Source of the DNA: an uncultured Saprospiraceae bacterium
Lineage (GTDB): Bacteria; Bacteroidota; Bacteroidia; Chitinophagales; Saprospiraceae
Reading direction: 5' to 3'
NCBI GenBank assembly: GCA_938001865.1
Contig: CALLAW010000048.1
Coordinates: forward strand, 1-64,000
DNA: 64,000 nucleotides
Shown here: in pieces, positions 40,026 to 50,187 of the stretch
Numbering within the stretch: position 1 is the first letter of the stretch
How the letters are laid out: each line of letters begins with the position of its first letter
Notes under the pieces: model-generated
Seen by the model: the letters and a program-made list of their open reading frames with translations, nothing else
Databases searched by the model: none
What the model was told of the DNA's origin: nothing
Position numbers and translations under genes: made by a program

Positions 40026-41105
40026 ATGATAAACTCCACATCTAAGGCGAGGATATTTTTTTGTTTTTTAGCGCTGAGCTCTTTGCTATCGATATCAATA
40101 GGATATGGTCAAGATGTACAATTCTCCCAATACCTAGCTGTACCACAATATCTCAATCCTGCACTGACTGGCAATATCGATGGCAAGTATAGAATCGTCG
40201 CTGGATATCGAGATCAGAATAGGAATCTACAGACACCCTTAACCACATTTGGCTTTGGTGGTGATGTGAAGTTTGACGTCCCAAGTGGCAATGGGATCAG
40301 ATCCGGTGATGCATTTGGCATTGGTGTATTTTTCTTTACCGATCAGGCTAATACATTTGAGTTAAACACTAACAGTATAGGGCTCAATCTTGCATACCAT
40401 AAGAGACTCTCTAAGAAGTCAAAGAGTTACCTGAGCGGTGGTCTCCTCATAGGTGTGCAACAGAGGAATATCAATTATGACAATCTAAATTTTGGTGATG
40501 AATTTAACCAAGTGGATGCATTTGACCAACAGTCTGCGGAAGCCTTACCACCTAATAATTTTGGATATGCAGACGTCGGGCTTGGACTGACCTTTAGTAG
40601 TCAACCGACTGAGACTACAAGGCTCTTCTTAGGTACTGCTTTGCATCATTTGACACAACCTACATTATCATTCTTCTCATATTCACAGTTTATTGACCCT
40701 AATACTGAAGTAGACTTTCAACTCTACTCTAAGTTCAGTGCTCTAGCTAGCGTAGACTTTGAGATAGCTAACTTCACGTCTCTCTCTCCTCGAGTTATCT
40801 ACATCAAGCAAGGCAATTCTGGACAAATCGCAGCTGGGACATATATCAAATTTACATTTGTCCAGTCTAATACGGCACTCTACACGGGAGCTTGGGTAAG
40901 ATTTGTCAATGACAGTGAAGGGTTCGTACCGAGATACTTAGTGCCAACAGTTGGATTTGAGTTAGGTAGTTTCAAGTTTGGACTCAACTATGATCTTAAC
41001 CTCCTTGCTATCTCAGGTGCTGCGAATAATCTCAATGCACTTGAGTTTACGATGCGATTTATCGGATCATTCGAAAATGATGATTACTTCTGTCCTTCCT
41101 TCTAA
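40026..41105 (+). CDS. PorP/SprF family type IX secretion system membrane protein
   Basis: GQDVQFSQYLAVPQYLNPALTGNIDGKYRIVAGYRDQ and FGLNYDLN near the C-terminus. Confidence 0.88.
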   Translation: MINSTSKARIFFCFLALSSLLSISIGYGQDVQFSQYLAVPQYLNPALTGNIDGKYRIVAGYRDQNRNLQTPLTTFGFGGDVKFDVPSGNGIRSGDAFGIGVFFFTDQANTFELNTNSIGLNLAYHKRLSKKSKSYLSGGLLIGVQQRNINYDNLNFGDEFNQVDAFDQQSAEALPPNNFGYADVGLGLTFSSQPTETTRLFLGTALHHLTQPTLSFFSYSQFIDPNTEVDFQLYSKFSALASVDFEIANFTSLSPRVIYIKQGNSGQIAAGTYIKFTFVQSNTALYTGAWVRFVNDSEGFVPRYLVPTVGFELGSFKFGLNYDLNLLAISGAANNLNALEFTMRFIGSFENDDYFCPSF

Positions 41106-41221
41106 AATTTAATGTTTGAGTATCACAGTGGATTATCAATATCTACTTATTACTACTCCAATTGACGGCAGTGAGTAGACCCCAAATGGAGTCAAACCAT
41201 CTCTTAGTGGGTCTAATACAA

Positions 41222-42241
41222 CTATACAGCGTCGCCGGCATCCCGGATGAGATCTAGTGCTACATCTACGATCATATCTTCTTGGCCACCTACCATATTG
41301 CGCCTACCGAGTTCTTCGAGGATCGTTCTCGTATCCAATCCATACTTCTTAGCTGCATTCTCTGCATGTATCAAGAAGCTCGAGTAGACTCCCGCATATC
41401 CGAGTGAAAGTGTCTCTCTATCTACTCTGACAGGTCTCTGCTGGAGTGGCCTGATCAAGTCATCTGCTGCATCCATAAGCTTATATACATCCGCATGATG
41501 CTCCACATTCATCTTATTGAGAACCGCGACGAGGACTTCGAGTGGTGCATTACCAGCTCCTGCACCCATCCCAGCGAGTGAAGCATCCAGCCGATTAGCC
41601 CCATGCTGCATGGCAACTACAGTATTGGCAACACCAAGACTAAGATTGTGATGGCAATGAATGCCTATCTCTGTCTCAGGATTGAGTATCTCTCTGAATG
41701 CTTTGATCCTATCAATCACTCCATCCATCAATAATGCACCTGCACTATCTGTCACATAGACACAGTCAGCTCCAGCATCTTCCATGATTTTAGCTTGACT
41801 GGCTAACTGAGATGGAGTACTCATATGTGCCATCATGAGGAATCCTCCTACATCCATACCAAGATTTTTGGCAGCTGCGATATGCTGTGGCGAGATATCT
41901 GCCTCCGTGCAATGTGTAGCGATTCGGACTGACTCTACCCCGAGGTCGCGAGCTCTACGGAGATCACTAATGGTAGCGATACCCGGAAGGACTAAGGTTG
42001 TCAACTTAGCGTGAGTAAGTACTTCGCTGATTCCCTCTAACCATTCCCAATCTGTATGAGCTCCAAACCCATAATTGAAACTACCCCCAGCGAGGCCATC
42101 TCCATGTGAGATCTCAATCGCGTCCACCTTGGCCGCATCTAAGGCGAGTGCTATGGTCTTGATCGTCTCTTTATCATACTGATGCTTGATGGCATGCATC
42201 CCATCTCTGAGAGTCACATCTTGGATATAGATTTGTTTCAT
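41222..42241 (-). CDS. 4-hydroxy-2-oxovalerate aldolase
   Basis: [78 protein letters not shown]. Confidence 0.94.
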   Translation of the reverse strand: MKQIYIQDVTLRDGMHAIKHQYDKETIKTIALALDAAKVDAIEISHGDGLAGGSFNYGFGAHTDWEWLEGISEVLTHAKLTTLVLPGIATISDLRRARDLGVESVRIATHCTEADISPQHIAAAKNLGMDVGGFLMMAHMSTPSQLASQAKIMEDAGADCVYVTDSAGALLMDGVIDRIKAFREILNPETEIGIHCHHNLSLGVANTVVAMQHGANRLDASLAGMGAGAGNAPLEVLVAVLNKMNVEHHADVYKLMDAADDLIRPLQQRPVRVDRETLSLGYAGVYSSFLIHAENAAKKYGLDTRTILEELGRRNMVGGQEDMIVDVALDLIRDAGDAV

Positions 42242-42260
42242 TGGATGTATTATGATTGAT

Positions 42261-43196
42261 TTACCTGTGAGTGATTTGGAGTAGACGTTCAGCAGTGGCT
42301 CTGGCTGCACTAGTCATGATATCAAGATTACCTGCATAATCTGGTAGATAGTGTCCTGCACCAGTAACTTTGAGATACACTGAAGTCTTGAGACCTGATC
42401 GATGTCCTAGCCCTTCGATATAGACAGGATCTGATGCTGGGATATCATCAAATTGAACTTCTTGATGGAGTGCATAGCCTGGTACATACTTCTGCACTTC
42501 TGCGACCATGTCATGGATGCTCTGCCTAATCTCCTCTCTATCGGCATCCTCTGAGAGAGTAAATACGGTATCTCTCATCACGAGTGGCGGTTCGGCAGGG
42601 TTGAGTACGATGATTGCTTTACCTCTATCAGCACCTCCTACCGATTGGATGGCTGCTGCGGTAGTCTCAGTAAATTCGTCAATATTGGCTCTTGTGCCGG
42701 GACCAGCTGACTTACTTGCGATCGATGCAACAATCTCACCGTAATGCACCTTAGCAATCCGATTGACGGCTGCTACCATAGGGATGGTTGCTTGACCTCC
42801 ACAAGTGACCATATTGACATTGCGGCTATCTGTCAATGCTTGGAAGTTGACAGGAGGGACCAGGTAAGGCCCAATAGCCGCTGGAGTGAGATCTATGACT
42901 CGTTTGTCTGGATAAGATTTAATTACCTCCCAGTTAGCATGGTGGGCCTTGGCGGATGTGGCATCAAATATGATCTTGATCTCATCCCATACGGGCATGT
43001 CTACGAGACCATTTACTCCAGTATGGCAGATCTCTACACCCATTCTTTTGGCTCGAGCAAGACCATCTGAGTCAGGATCTATCCCTACTAATACTGCCAT
43101 CTCCAGCGAATCTGATAATCTTAGGATCTTAATCATCAAGTCAGTACCGATATTACCAGATCCGATGATTGCTACTTTTACTTTATTCATGTCCAA
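42261..43196 (-). CDS. Acetaldehyde dehydrogenase (acetylating)
   Basis: [55 protein letters not shown]. Confidence 0.94.
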   Translation of the reverse strand: MDMNKVKVAIIGSGNIGTDLMIKILRLSDSLEMAVLVGIDPDSDGLARAKRMGVEICHTGVNGLVDMPVWDEIKIIFDATSAKAHHANWEVIKSYPDKRVIDLTPAAIGPYLVPPVNFQALTDSRNVNMVTCGGQATIPMVAAVNRIAKVHYGEIVASIASKSAGPGTRANIDEFTETTAAAIQSVGGADRGKAIIVLNPAEPPLVMRDTVFTLSEDADREEIRQSIHDMVAEVQKYVPGYALHQEVQFDDIPASDPVYIEGLGHRSGLKTSVYLKVTGAGHYLPDYAGNLDIMTSAARATAERLLQITHR

Positions 43197-43200
43197 TCAG

Positions 43201-43977
43201 TTAATCGACAAATCTTACGCTTACACTCCCAATACCTGAGAATGTTGCTTCTATATGCTGTGCTTTGTCGATAGCATGCATGGGACCAAGTGCCCCTGTG
43301 AGTAATATTTCGCCAGCAAGAAGAGGTGTACCCAGCTCTACCATCGTCCTAGCTAACCAGAGTGCTGCATTGATCGGAGATCCAAGGCAGGCACTCCCCT
43401 TACCTGATGAGACTATCTGCTCATCAGAGGTGAGCTCCATTTTAGTGTTGACGATATCTATATCTGTAATCAGCTTGGGTGTATGTCCGAGTACAAAGTG
43501 ACTTGCTGATGCATTATCAGCGATGGTATCGGTGATCTTGATATCCCAATTCTCTATCCGACTCCCTACTATCTCTATCGATGGGAGTACAAACGAGATT
43601 GCCTTCATCACATCCAACATAGTCAGATGCTCACTTACCAGATCCTCTCCCAACACGAAGGCTAACTCCGCCTCGACCTTGGGTTGCATGATCTCTGATA
43701 TTGCTATCTCACCACCATTCTCGACCTCTCTATCGTCAAAGAGCATCCCAAAGTCTGGCTGATCCACACCTAACTGACTTTGAACTGACTTGGATGTCAA
43801 TCCTATTTTCTTCCCCAAGACTCTAGCTCCTCCAAGTATCCTTGCAGCAGTATTGAGTTGTTGGATCTCATAGGCAAATTGGAGATCTTCAATACCAATC
43901 GTATCTCTTAGATTACCAATCGGTATCCTTGTTGCTTCAGCTTGTCTGAGTAAATCTGCAAAGTGTGAGGCTTCCAT
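43201..43977 (-). CDS. 2-keto-4-pentenoate hydratase / 2-oxo-3-hexenedioate decarboxylase family protein
   Basis: GKKIGLTSKSVQSQLGVDQPDFGMLFDD, VEAELAFVLGEDL, PALEIVGSRI-like motif (PSIEIVGSRIENW), FSGIGSVSVRF. Confidence 0.88.
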   Translation of the reverse strand: MEASHFADLLRQAEATRIPIGNLRDTIGIEDLQFAYEIQQLNTAARILGGARVLGKKIGLTSKSVQSQLGVDQPDFGMLFDDREVENGGEIAISEIMQPKVEAELAFVLGEDLVSEHLTMLDVMKAISFVLPSIEIVGSRIENWDIKITDTIADNASASHFVLGHTPKLITDIDIVNTKMELTSDEQIVSSGKGSACLGSPINAALWLARTMVELGTPLLAGEILLTGALGPMHAIDKAQHIEATFSGIGSVSVRFVD

Positions 43978-44119
43978 TATTTCTATTTATTAGTGTCCTT
44001 GACGTAATTTAAGGATGAAGATAGCCCAAACTCTCACAATAAATAAAAAAGTCTATACCTTGATTAAACCAAAGTCATTGGGCTACATCTAAGGAGTAGA
44101 CTGGAACAAAATTAGATAA

Positions 44120-44659
44120 TTGCAAGATAGCGAAATCATACGCCTCCTCAAGAGTACCTCTTCTAAGCAAGATGGGTACAGAGTATTGCTCGATAAGTAT
44201 CAGGTACGCTTATACTGGCACGTGAGACGGATAGTGATCATCCACGAAGACGCAGATGATGTCCTACAGAATGTCTGGATTAAGGTCTATAGAAATATTG
44301 ACACATTCGAGCAAGCATCTAGCCTATATACCTGGCTATATCGGATAGCAACTCATGCAGCAATAGATACTCTGCGTAAACGAAAAACCCATGTAACTGA
44401 GATGGAATCATCCTTGGAGAATACGCTTATAAATGATCCGTACTTTGATGGTGATGCTGCAGCGTATAAACTCAAAGCTGCGATCGCAAGGCTACCAGAA
44501 AAACAAATGCTTGTATTCAATATGAAATACTATCAAGAACTTAAATATCATGAAATGAGTAAAATACTTGACACCTCAGTGGGAGCATTAAAAGCGTCCT
44601 ACCATCATGCCGTAAAAAAGATAAAGGAATCATTAATGACTGACAACATCGAGATCTAA
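44120..44659 (+). CDS. ECF-type RNA polymerase sigma factor
   Basis: HEDADDVLQNVWIKVYRNIDTFEQASSLYTWLYRIATHAAIDTLRKRK; region 4 LPEKQMLVFNMKYYQELKYHEMSKILDTSVGALKASYHHAVKKIK. TTG start. Confidence 0.93.
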   Translation: MQDSEIIRLLKSTSSKQDGYRVLLDKYQVRLYWHVRRIVIIHEDADDVLQNVWIKVYRNIDTFEQASSLYTWLYRIATHAAIDTLRKRKTHVTEMESSLENTLINDPYFDGDAAAYKLKAAIARLPEKQMLVFNMKYYQELKYHEMSKILDTSVGALKASYHHAVKKIKESLMTDNIEI

Positions 44660-44661
44660 CT

Positions 44662-45036
44662 ATGAATGTCAACAATAAAGAAGGCTACAAAGTACCCGAC
44701 AATTACTTCCAATCTAGCAAAGCAAAGAGCCTCAAAATGCTAGCAGATATCCAAGGTCAGGAGAAGTCTCTTGAGATGGAAGTCCACAATAAATCTACGA
44801 GACATAGACTCTATCAGAGAGTGAGTATAGCTGCATCTCTGCTCCTCGTAGTGTACCTCATCTCTCATCAACCTGTTAGGACTGATAAGGCACTCTCCGA
44901 TATAGATGAGGCAGAATTACTCTCATACATAGAGACACATATCGATGATTACACACTAGATGAGCTGTCTGATCTCAGTGAATTAGGACTAGAACTCATC
45001 GATGAGAATGATCACATACACTCAGAGAATAACTAG
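44662..45036 (+). CDS. Putative anti-sigma / membrane-anchored regulator
   Basis: Immediately follows the sigma gene; single TM helix (VSIAASLLLVVYLISH) separating a basic N-terminal from an acidic C-terminal domain. Confidence 0.6.
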   Translation: MNVNNKEGYKVPDNYFQSSKAKSLKMLADIQGQEKSLEMEVHNKSTRHRLYQRVSIAASLLLVVYLISHQPVRTDKALSDIDEAELLSYIETHIDDYTLDELSDLSELGLELIDENDHIHSENN

Positions 45037-45109
45037 GTGACTAATATGCTCACCATGGACAAATAATCAGTACTAAACAATCCATCACATAATTCTCAAA
45101 AAATACTTA

Positions 45110-45619
45110 ATGATGACAAGAAACATGATAATACTATTAATAATCTGCGCAGGATGGCTCCACTCCACTCAGCTCCATGCACAGCGAGATCAAGGTAAGG
45201 ATGAAAAAATTCAACAAATCAAAATCGCTTTCATCACAGAAAAAATGAACTTGTCTCCTGAAGAAGCTCAGAGGTTCTGGCCAATTTACAATAAGTATGA
45301 TAATAAATTAGCCTTACTCAAAGAGCAGCGGCGAAACAATTATAAAGGCAATCAGGTGGGCGATCACAATGCCAGAAGACTGGATCCTGATACGATGACA
45401 GATGCAGAGGCTCAAGCCAAATATACCCTCTACCTCAACATCGAAAAGCAAAAACTTGATCTTACACAACAAATGATTACAGAATTAGAGGGCTCATTTT
45501 CTTCCAAACAAATTCTAAATTATCTTATTGCTGAAGAAAGATTTAAGCGTCAAGTTATCTCGAAGGTCAAAGAGAAAATGAAAGAAAATAGAGGAAATAA
45601 AGAGATGCGATCTCGATAA
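45110..45619 (+). CDS. Spy/CpxP-like secreted helical protein, hypothetical
   Basis: Signal peptide, then QIKIAFITEKMNLSPEEAQRFWPIYNKYDNKLALLKEQRR. Confidence 0.65.
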   Translation: MMTRNMIILLIICAGWLHSTQLHAQRDQGKDEKIQQIKIAFITEKMNLSPEEAQRFWPIYNKYDNKLALLKEQRRNNYKGNQVGDHNARRLDPDTMTDAEAQAKYTLYLNIEKQKLDLTQQMITELEGSFSSKQILNYLIAEERFKRQVISKVKEKMKENRGNKEMRSR

Positions 45620-45643
45620 AAAAGAAATAAATCAAACATCTCT

Positions 45644-45695
45644 AAATCCCTCTAAAGAGCTAGATATACTGGCACTTTAGAGGGATTTTTTTATT
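45644..45695 (+). terminator. Intrinsic terminator of sigma operon
   Basis: AAATCCCTCTAAAG ... CTTTAGAGGGATTT 14-bp stem followed by a T-run. Confidence 0.75.
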
Positions 45696-45892
45696 TGCGC
45701 TAAGCTCTAATTACTCAAGATAAATTGACATAGATTTATATCAAAAACAAAAAAAGGCACAGAATTTGATATTATAAATAAATATAATATGTAGTGGTAT
45801 ACCTTTAGACGTGATTCATGGCAAGCCCTGAGTGATTTGAGAGGATGGAAGAGTAAGTTTGTACTATTACACACACCAAACCAATCTGTATT

Positions 45893-48800
45893 ATGCAACA
45901 ACTCCCTATTACCCTTGGGTTACTAGCCCTCGTATTTACTTCCATTACTAATCTTTGTTCTCAATCATTTGAGGCTCTTTATGAGATCCCTGATAAGCGA
46001 GATTTTGAAACTTCCATTCATTTAGCTACAGCGGCATCAAAGTCCCAAAACTATCCTGGATTAGAGAAAGGTATGACTTTGACTCTCAATCCTCAAGTAC
46101 TCAAGTCAATTACACAATCAAAAAAACCTTTGCTCTCCTTAATCTTACCACAAGACGAAGGTGAGGAAGTCACTCTATTACTCAGAGCAGTGGATATTAC
46201 ACAACCTGGATATCAACTCCTTACCAAAACTAAGTCCAGTACAACTGTGGTTCGAGATGAGAATATGCATTATCGAGGTATCATCGAAGGCAAGCCTCAA
46301 TCTATGGTTACCGTCTCTCTCAATGCTGGAGAACTCATCGCAATGATTATCGATAAAAAGAGTCAAAAGACACTTGCCAAACTCAAGCATAGCGATGACT
46401 ACATCTATTATAACACCAATGATCTGTTGGTCTCGGCAGGATTTGAATGTAGTGCCGAGAGTCTCCAATCGTTCGGTACACAAGAGCAAGAGACAGATGA
46501 TACTCGAATAGATGCAGACAATTGTGTGGGCATGTATTTAGAGTCAGGGTATGATATCTATCTGGATCAAGGCTCATTGGAGGCGACGTCACTTTTTCTG
46601 ACAGGATTGTTCAATCAGGTCTCTTCTCTGTATGCCGCAGAGTCTATCAATCTCAACATACAAGAGTTAGTCATCTGGACTCAAGAAGAGCCCTATCCTG
46701 GACCAAGTGCATCAGACAAACTTGTTCAATTTCAAAATGCCTTAAATGGTCAATTCAATGGAGACTTAGCCCACTTAATAGACTATGGCAATAGTGGAGT
46801 CGCATATATCAATACACTTTGCTTTGATCAGTATGCGATAGGTTATAGTGGCATTAATAATTACTATGCTGAGTTGCCTGTATACTCATGGTCAACAGAA
46901 GTACTGGCTCACGAGATTGGGCATAACTTAGGGTCTCCACATACGCATGCCTGTGCATGGAATGGAAACAGTACCGCTATAGATGGATGCGGCGCAGCAG
47001 TAGGCGCAGGAGAAGGTTGCGATGGACCAGTACCAGATAAGGGTACAATCATGAGTTATTGTCACTTGGTCAGTGGCGTTGGCATTGATTTCAATTTGGG
47101 TTTCGGACCGCAACCTGGGGACTTAATTCGCAATAAAGTCTATAATAGCAGCTGCCTCAGTGCATGTAACACAGAAGTGGGCTGTCAGACTGTGGGTCTT
47201 CCATGTGATGACAATGATGAGTGTACAATAGATGATACCTATGACGAAGATTGTATCTGCGCTGGGGTATATCAAGATGAAGATGGTGACGGATATTGCA
47301 TTGGGAATGATCCAGATGACACTGACAGTTGTAATCCAGACAGCTCTAGTAGCGACTGCTCTCCAGGATGTACAGAGTATGACTCTACTACTGCTGAGTC
47401 GGGGTTTGGGATCTGGAATGATGGAGGGACTGACTGCAGGAGATCATCATCAGTCAATTATACTTATGAAGGCACCTACAGTATCTTGATCAGGGATAAC
47501 TCTAATGCCGCATCATCTACTTATACAGACAATCTGCCATTCCTTGGCGTAGATGAGATCCAGTTAGACTTTGTCTATTATCCATACAGTATGGAGACGG
47601 GAGAAGACTTCTTCCTAGAAATCTCGCTAAATGGTGGCAATCAATATCAACTAGTCAAATCTTGGGTATCGGGACAAGAATTTACCAATGGACAATTCTA
47701 TATGGAATCTGTCATGATCTCTGACTATCAACTCACTAATAATACGCGTCTTCGACTCCGCTGTGATGCCTCTACCAATACTGACCGTATCTACTTAGAT
47801 AATCTCATCATCTCCACATGTAATCCGAGTCAAGAAGAAGAAGATGACTGCTTACTTGCTGGCCAACCATGCGATGACGGTGACGAATGTACACTCGGTG
47901 AGACATATGATCTGGATTGCAACTGTGTCGATGGCATCTCATCGGATAGCGACCAAGATGGTGTCTGCTCTGTGCTTGACCTTGATGATAGCGATGCATG
48001 CATTCCTAACCCTAATCACCCTAATTGTGATGTCTGTGATACTGAGGGACAATTATGTGACGATGGTGATCCTTGTACGCTAGGCGAAGTCTATGATGCA
48101 AATTGTGATTGTACGGGTGGACTCTATACAGACTTTGACTCTGACGGCTACTGCGTCGGTAATGATCCTGATGATAATGATCCGTGTGTGCCTGATCCGA
48201 GCACATGCCCTGATGAGAGTTGTAGTCTCTTCGATAGTGAAGATTATGAACAATCAATAGGAATCTGGAATGATGGTGGTACAGACTGTCAAAGAATCTC
48301 TAACACTACCTACGCGACAAGTGGCAGTTACTCTATCAGGATTAGAGATAACTCTGGAGCACAATCCTCCGTATATAGTGACAATATCAATGCCTCCACA
48401 GCTCAATCTATCGAAGTGACATTTAGCTTCAAAGCAAATAGTATGGAGACTAATGAAGACTTCTTACTAGAGCTGTCATCAGATGGTGGGAGTACCTACT
48501 CACTGGTAAAGGACTGGAAATCTGGGAGTGACTTCAGCAATAATATCACATATACAGTGACAACAGTGATCAATAGTTTGGCTGGATTTACTCAGACTAC
48601 TCGATTGAGATTTAGATGTGATGCGAGTACTAATTCTGATCAGGTCTATATCGATGATGTCAATATCGAACTCTGTGGTACGGTCGCTACAGGAGATATC
48701 ATAGCTGCATCGACGACCCCTGATGCTACTGACAATGCAGTAATCTCTGACAGATTAGGTGATCTAGATCAGCAAGATCCGATAATCAGTATCTATCCCA

Positions 48801-49024
48801 ATCCCGTACAACAAAATGGAACATTACAGATCTCTGTCAAAGATGGAGCATCTATAAATACTCTTAGCCTGTATGATATCTATGGAAGGTTGCATCTCAC
48901 TCAAGAGATCAATAAGGTCTCAGAGATCTATACAATAGCTATCGGAGAGTTACAGTCTGGCACATATCTTGTATTAGTAGCCTCTGAGAGTAAGACGTGG
49001 CCACATAAGATAATTATCCAATAA
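45893..49024 (+). CDS. Reprolysin-like (M12B) metallopeptidase with Cys/Asp-rich repeats and T9SS sorting domain
   Basis: VLAHEIGHNLGSPHTHACAWNG zinc motif, repeated CDDGDECTLGETYD...DSDGDGYC modules, C-terminal IYPNPVQQNGTLQISV...GTYLVLV. Confidence 0.9.
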   Translation: MQQLPITLGLLALVFTSITNLCSQSFEALYEIPDKRDFETSIHLATAASKSQNYPGLEKGMTLTLNPQVLKSITQSKKPLLSLILPQDEGEEVTLLLRAVDITQPGYQLLTKTKSSTTVVRDENMHYRGIIEGKPQSMVTVSLNAGELIAMIIDKKSQKTLAKLKHSDDYIYYNTNDLLVSAGFECSAESLQSFGTQEQETDDTRIDADNCVGMYLESGYDIYLDQGSLEATSLFLTGLFNQVSSLYAAESINLNIQELVIWTQEEPYPGPSASDKLVQFQNALNGQFNGDLAHLIDYGNSGVAYINTLCFDQYAIGYSGINNYYAELPVYSWSTEVLAHEIGHNLGSPHTHACAWNGNSTAIDGCGAAVGAGEGCDGPVPDKGTIMSYCHLVSGVGIDFNLGFGPQPGDLIRNKVYNSSCLSACNTEVGCQTVGLPCDDNDECTIDDTYDEDCICAGVYQDEDGDGYCIGNDPDDTDSCNPDSSSSDCSPGCTEYDSTTAESGFGIWNDGGTDCRRSSSVNYTYEGTYSILIRDNSNAASSTYTDNLPFLGVDEIQLDFVYYPYSMETGEDFFLEISLNGGNQYQLVKSWVSGQEFTNGQFYMESVMISDYQLTNNTRLRLRCDASTNTDRIYLDNLIISTCNPSQEEEDDCLLAGQPCDDGDECTLGETYDLDCNCVDGISSDSDQDGVCSVLDLDDSDACIPNPNHPNCDVCDTEGQLCDDGDPCTLGEVYDANCDCTGGLYTDFDSDGYCVGNDPDDNDPCVPDPSTCPDESCSLFDSEDYEQSIGIWNDGGTDCQRISNTTYATSGSYSIRIRDNSGAQSSVYSDNINASTAQSIEVTFSFKANSMETNEDFLLELSSDGGSTYSLVKDWKSGSDFSNNITYTVTTVINSLAGFTQTTRLRFRCDASTNSDQVYIDDVNIELCGTVATGDIIAASTTPDATDNAVISDRLGDLDQQDPIISIYPNPVQQNGTLQISVKDGASINTLSLYDIYGRLHLTQEINKVSEIYTIAIGELQSGTYLVLVASESKTWPHKIIIQ

Positions 49025-49080
49025 GAATAGAATAATATATCTCTAGATAGGCGTATCTATATCGGGTGAAATCATCCGTA

Positions 49081-49118
49081 AAAACAGTCAGGCTTAATCA
49101 ACCTGGCTGTTTTTTTTC
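49081..49118 (+). terminator. Intrinsic terminator of M12B peptidase gene
   Basis: AAAACAGTCAGG-CTTAATCAA-CCTGGCTGTTTT plus T-run. Confidence 0.8.
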
Positions 49119-49238
49119 ATTACGCTGTAGAGTAAGAGACAGTCTCTATCCTTCGTAACGTAAGAAAGTAGATGGCCTGGCATTAAATCTGCAAATCAAA
49201 GTTACTAACTGAGTACTTTCTGTGATAATGACCTACCT

Positions 49239-50186
49239 TTGCCGCTGCTCATAAGAGCAATAAGATCGAGTATGGACAATAAGCAAGGGAGTGACATTTG
49301 GGCTAATCCACTGACACCATGGTTAGTGTTGATTTTGCTTTCATTGGTATGGGGGAGTTCCTTCATCTTGATCAAAAAATCCCTTCTCGCTTTCCCTCCT
49401 AACGAAGTTGGAGCATTAAGAATAGGGATCTCATTCTTAGCTGTGATTCCGCTCCTGCTGATTAGATTCAAAGAGCAGCAGTGGAGACTACTTCCTTTAT
49501 TTTTGGTAGTGGGATTGACGGGTAACTTTATCCCTGCCCTACTCTTTGCCTATGCAGAGGTGAAGATAGATAGTGGCATTGCAGGAGTACTCAATAGTCT
49601 GACCCCACTCTTTACACTTATTATCGCATGGCTATTTTTCAGTAGACAGTTCCAATGGAAGGAAGCGATAGGAGTAATTTTTGGCTTTGTTGGGGCAGCT
49701 TGTTTGATTCTATTTGCCACTGGACAGATCGATCTAGAGCATCTTACATATGGTCTGCTCATCGTCATAGCTACTCTATGCTATGGAGTAAGTGTCAACG
49801 TAGTCAATGCTAAACTTACTTTAGTCAAACCGATAGATATTACCATCTTATCATTCTTTACAGTAGGGATTCCTGCATGGATATATCTGCTTACCTCTAC
49901 AGACTTGATTGTGCATGCTACACAGCATCCAGAGAGTAGGACTTCACTCCTTTCTATCTGTTTTCTGGCTCTAGTAGGTACTGTGATCTCGACAATAATC
50001 TTCTACCGACTTGTCCAGAAAACTGATGCTATTTTTGGTTCGTTAGTAGCTTATCTGATTCCTGTTGTAGCCCTTGGTTGGGCAGTGATTGATGGTGAAG
50101 TCTTGCTGATTACCCATTTCATTGGGTTTGGTCTCATTTTATTTGGGATTTACCTCGTCAAGCGAAAAAAATCTTCTCAACCCTAA
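49239..50186 (+). CDS. EamA/DMT family transporter
   Basis: LVLILLSLVWGSSFILIKKSLLAFPPNEVGALRIGISFLAVIPLL and LVGTVISTIIFYRLVQKTDAIFGSLVAYLIPVVALGW. Confidence 0.9.
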   Translation: MPLLIRAIRSSMDNKQGSDIWANPLTPWLVLILLSLVWGSSFILIKKSLLAFPPNEVGALRIGISFLAVIPLLLIRFKEQQWRLLPLFLVVGLTGNFIPALLFAYAEVKIDSGIAGVLNSLTPLFTLIIAWLFFSRQFQWKEAIGVIFGFVGAACLILFATGQIDLEHLTYGLLIVIATLCYGVSVNVVNAKLTLVKPIDITILSFFTVGIPAWIYLLTSTDLIVHATQHPESRTSLLSICFLALVGTVISTIIFYRLVQKTDAIFGSLVAYLIPVVALGWAVIDGEVLLITHFIGFGLILFGIYLVKRKKSSQP

Positions 50187-50187
50187 C

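Noticed and set aside
46178-46489. 103-aa minus-strand ORF within the M12B peptidase gene
   Set aside because: Antisense shadow of a well-supported CDS; no motif.
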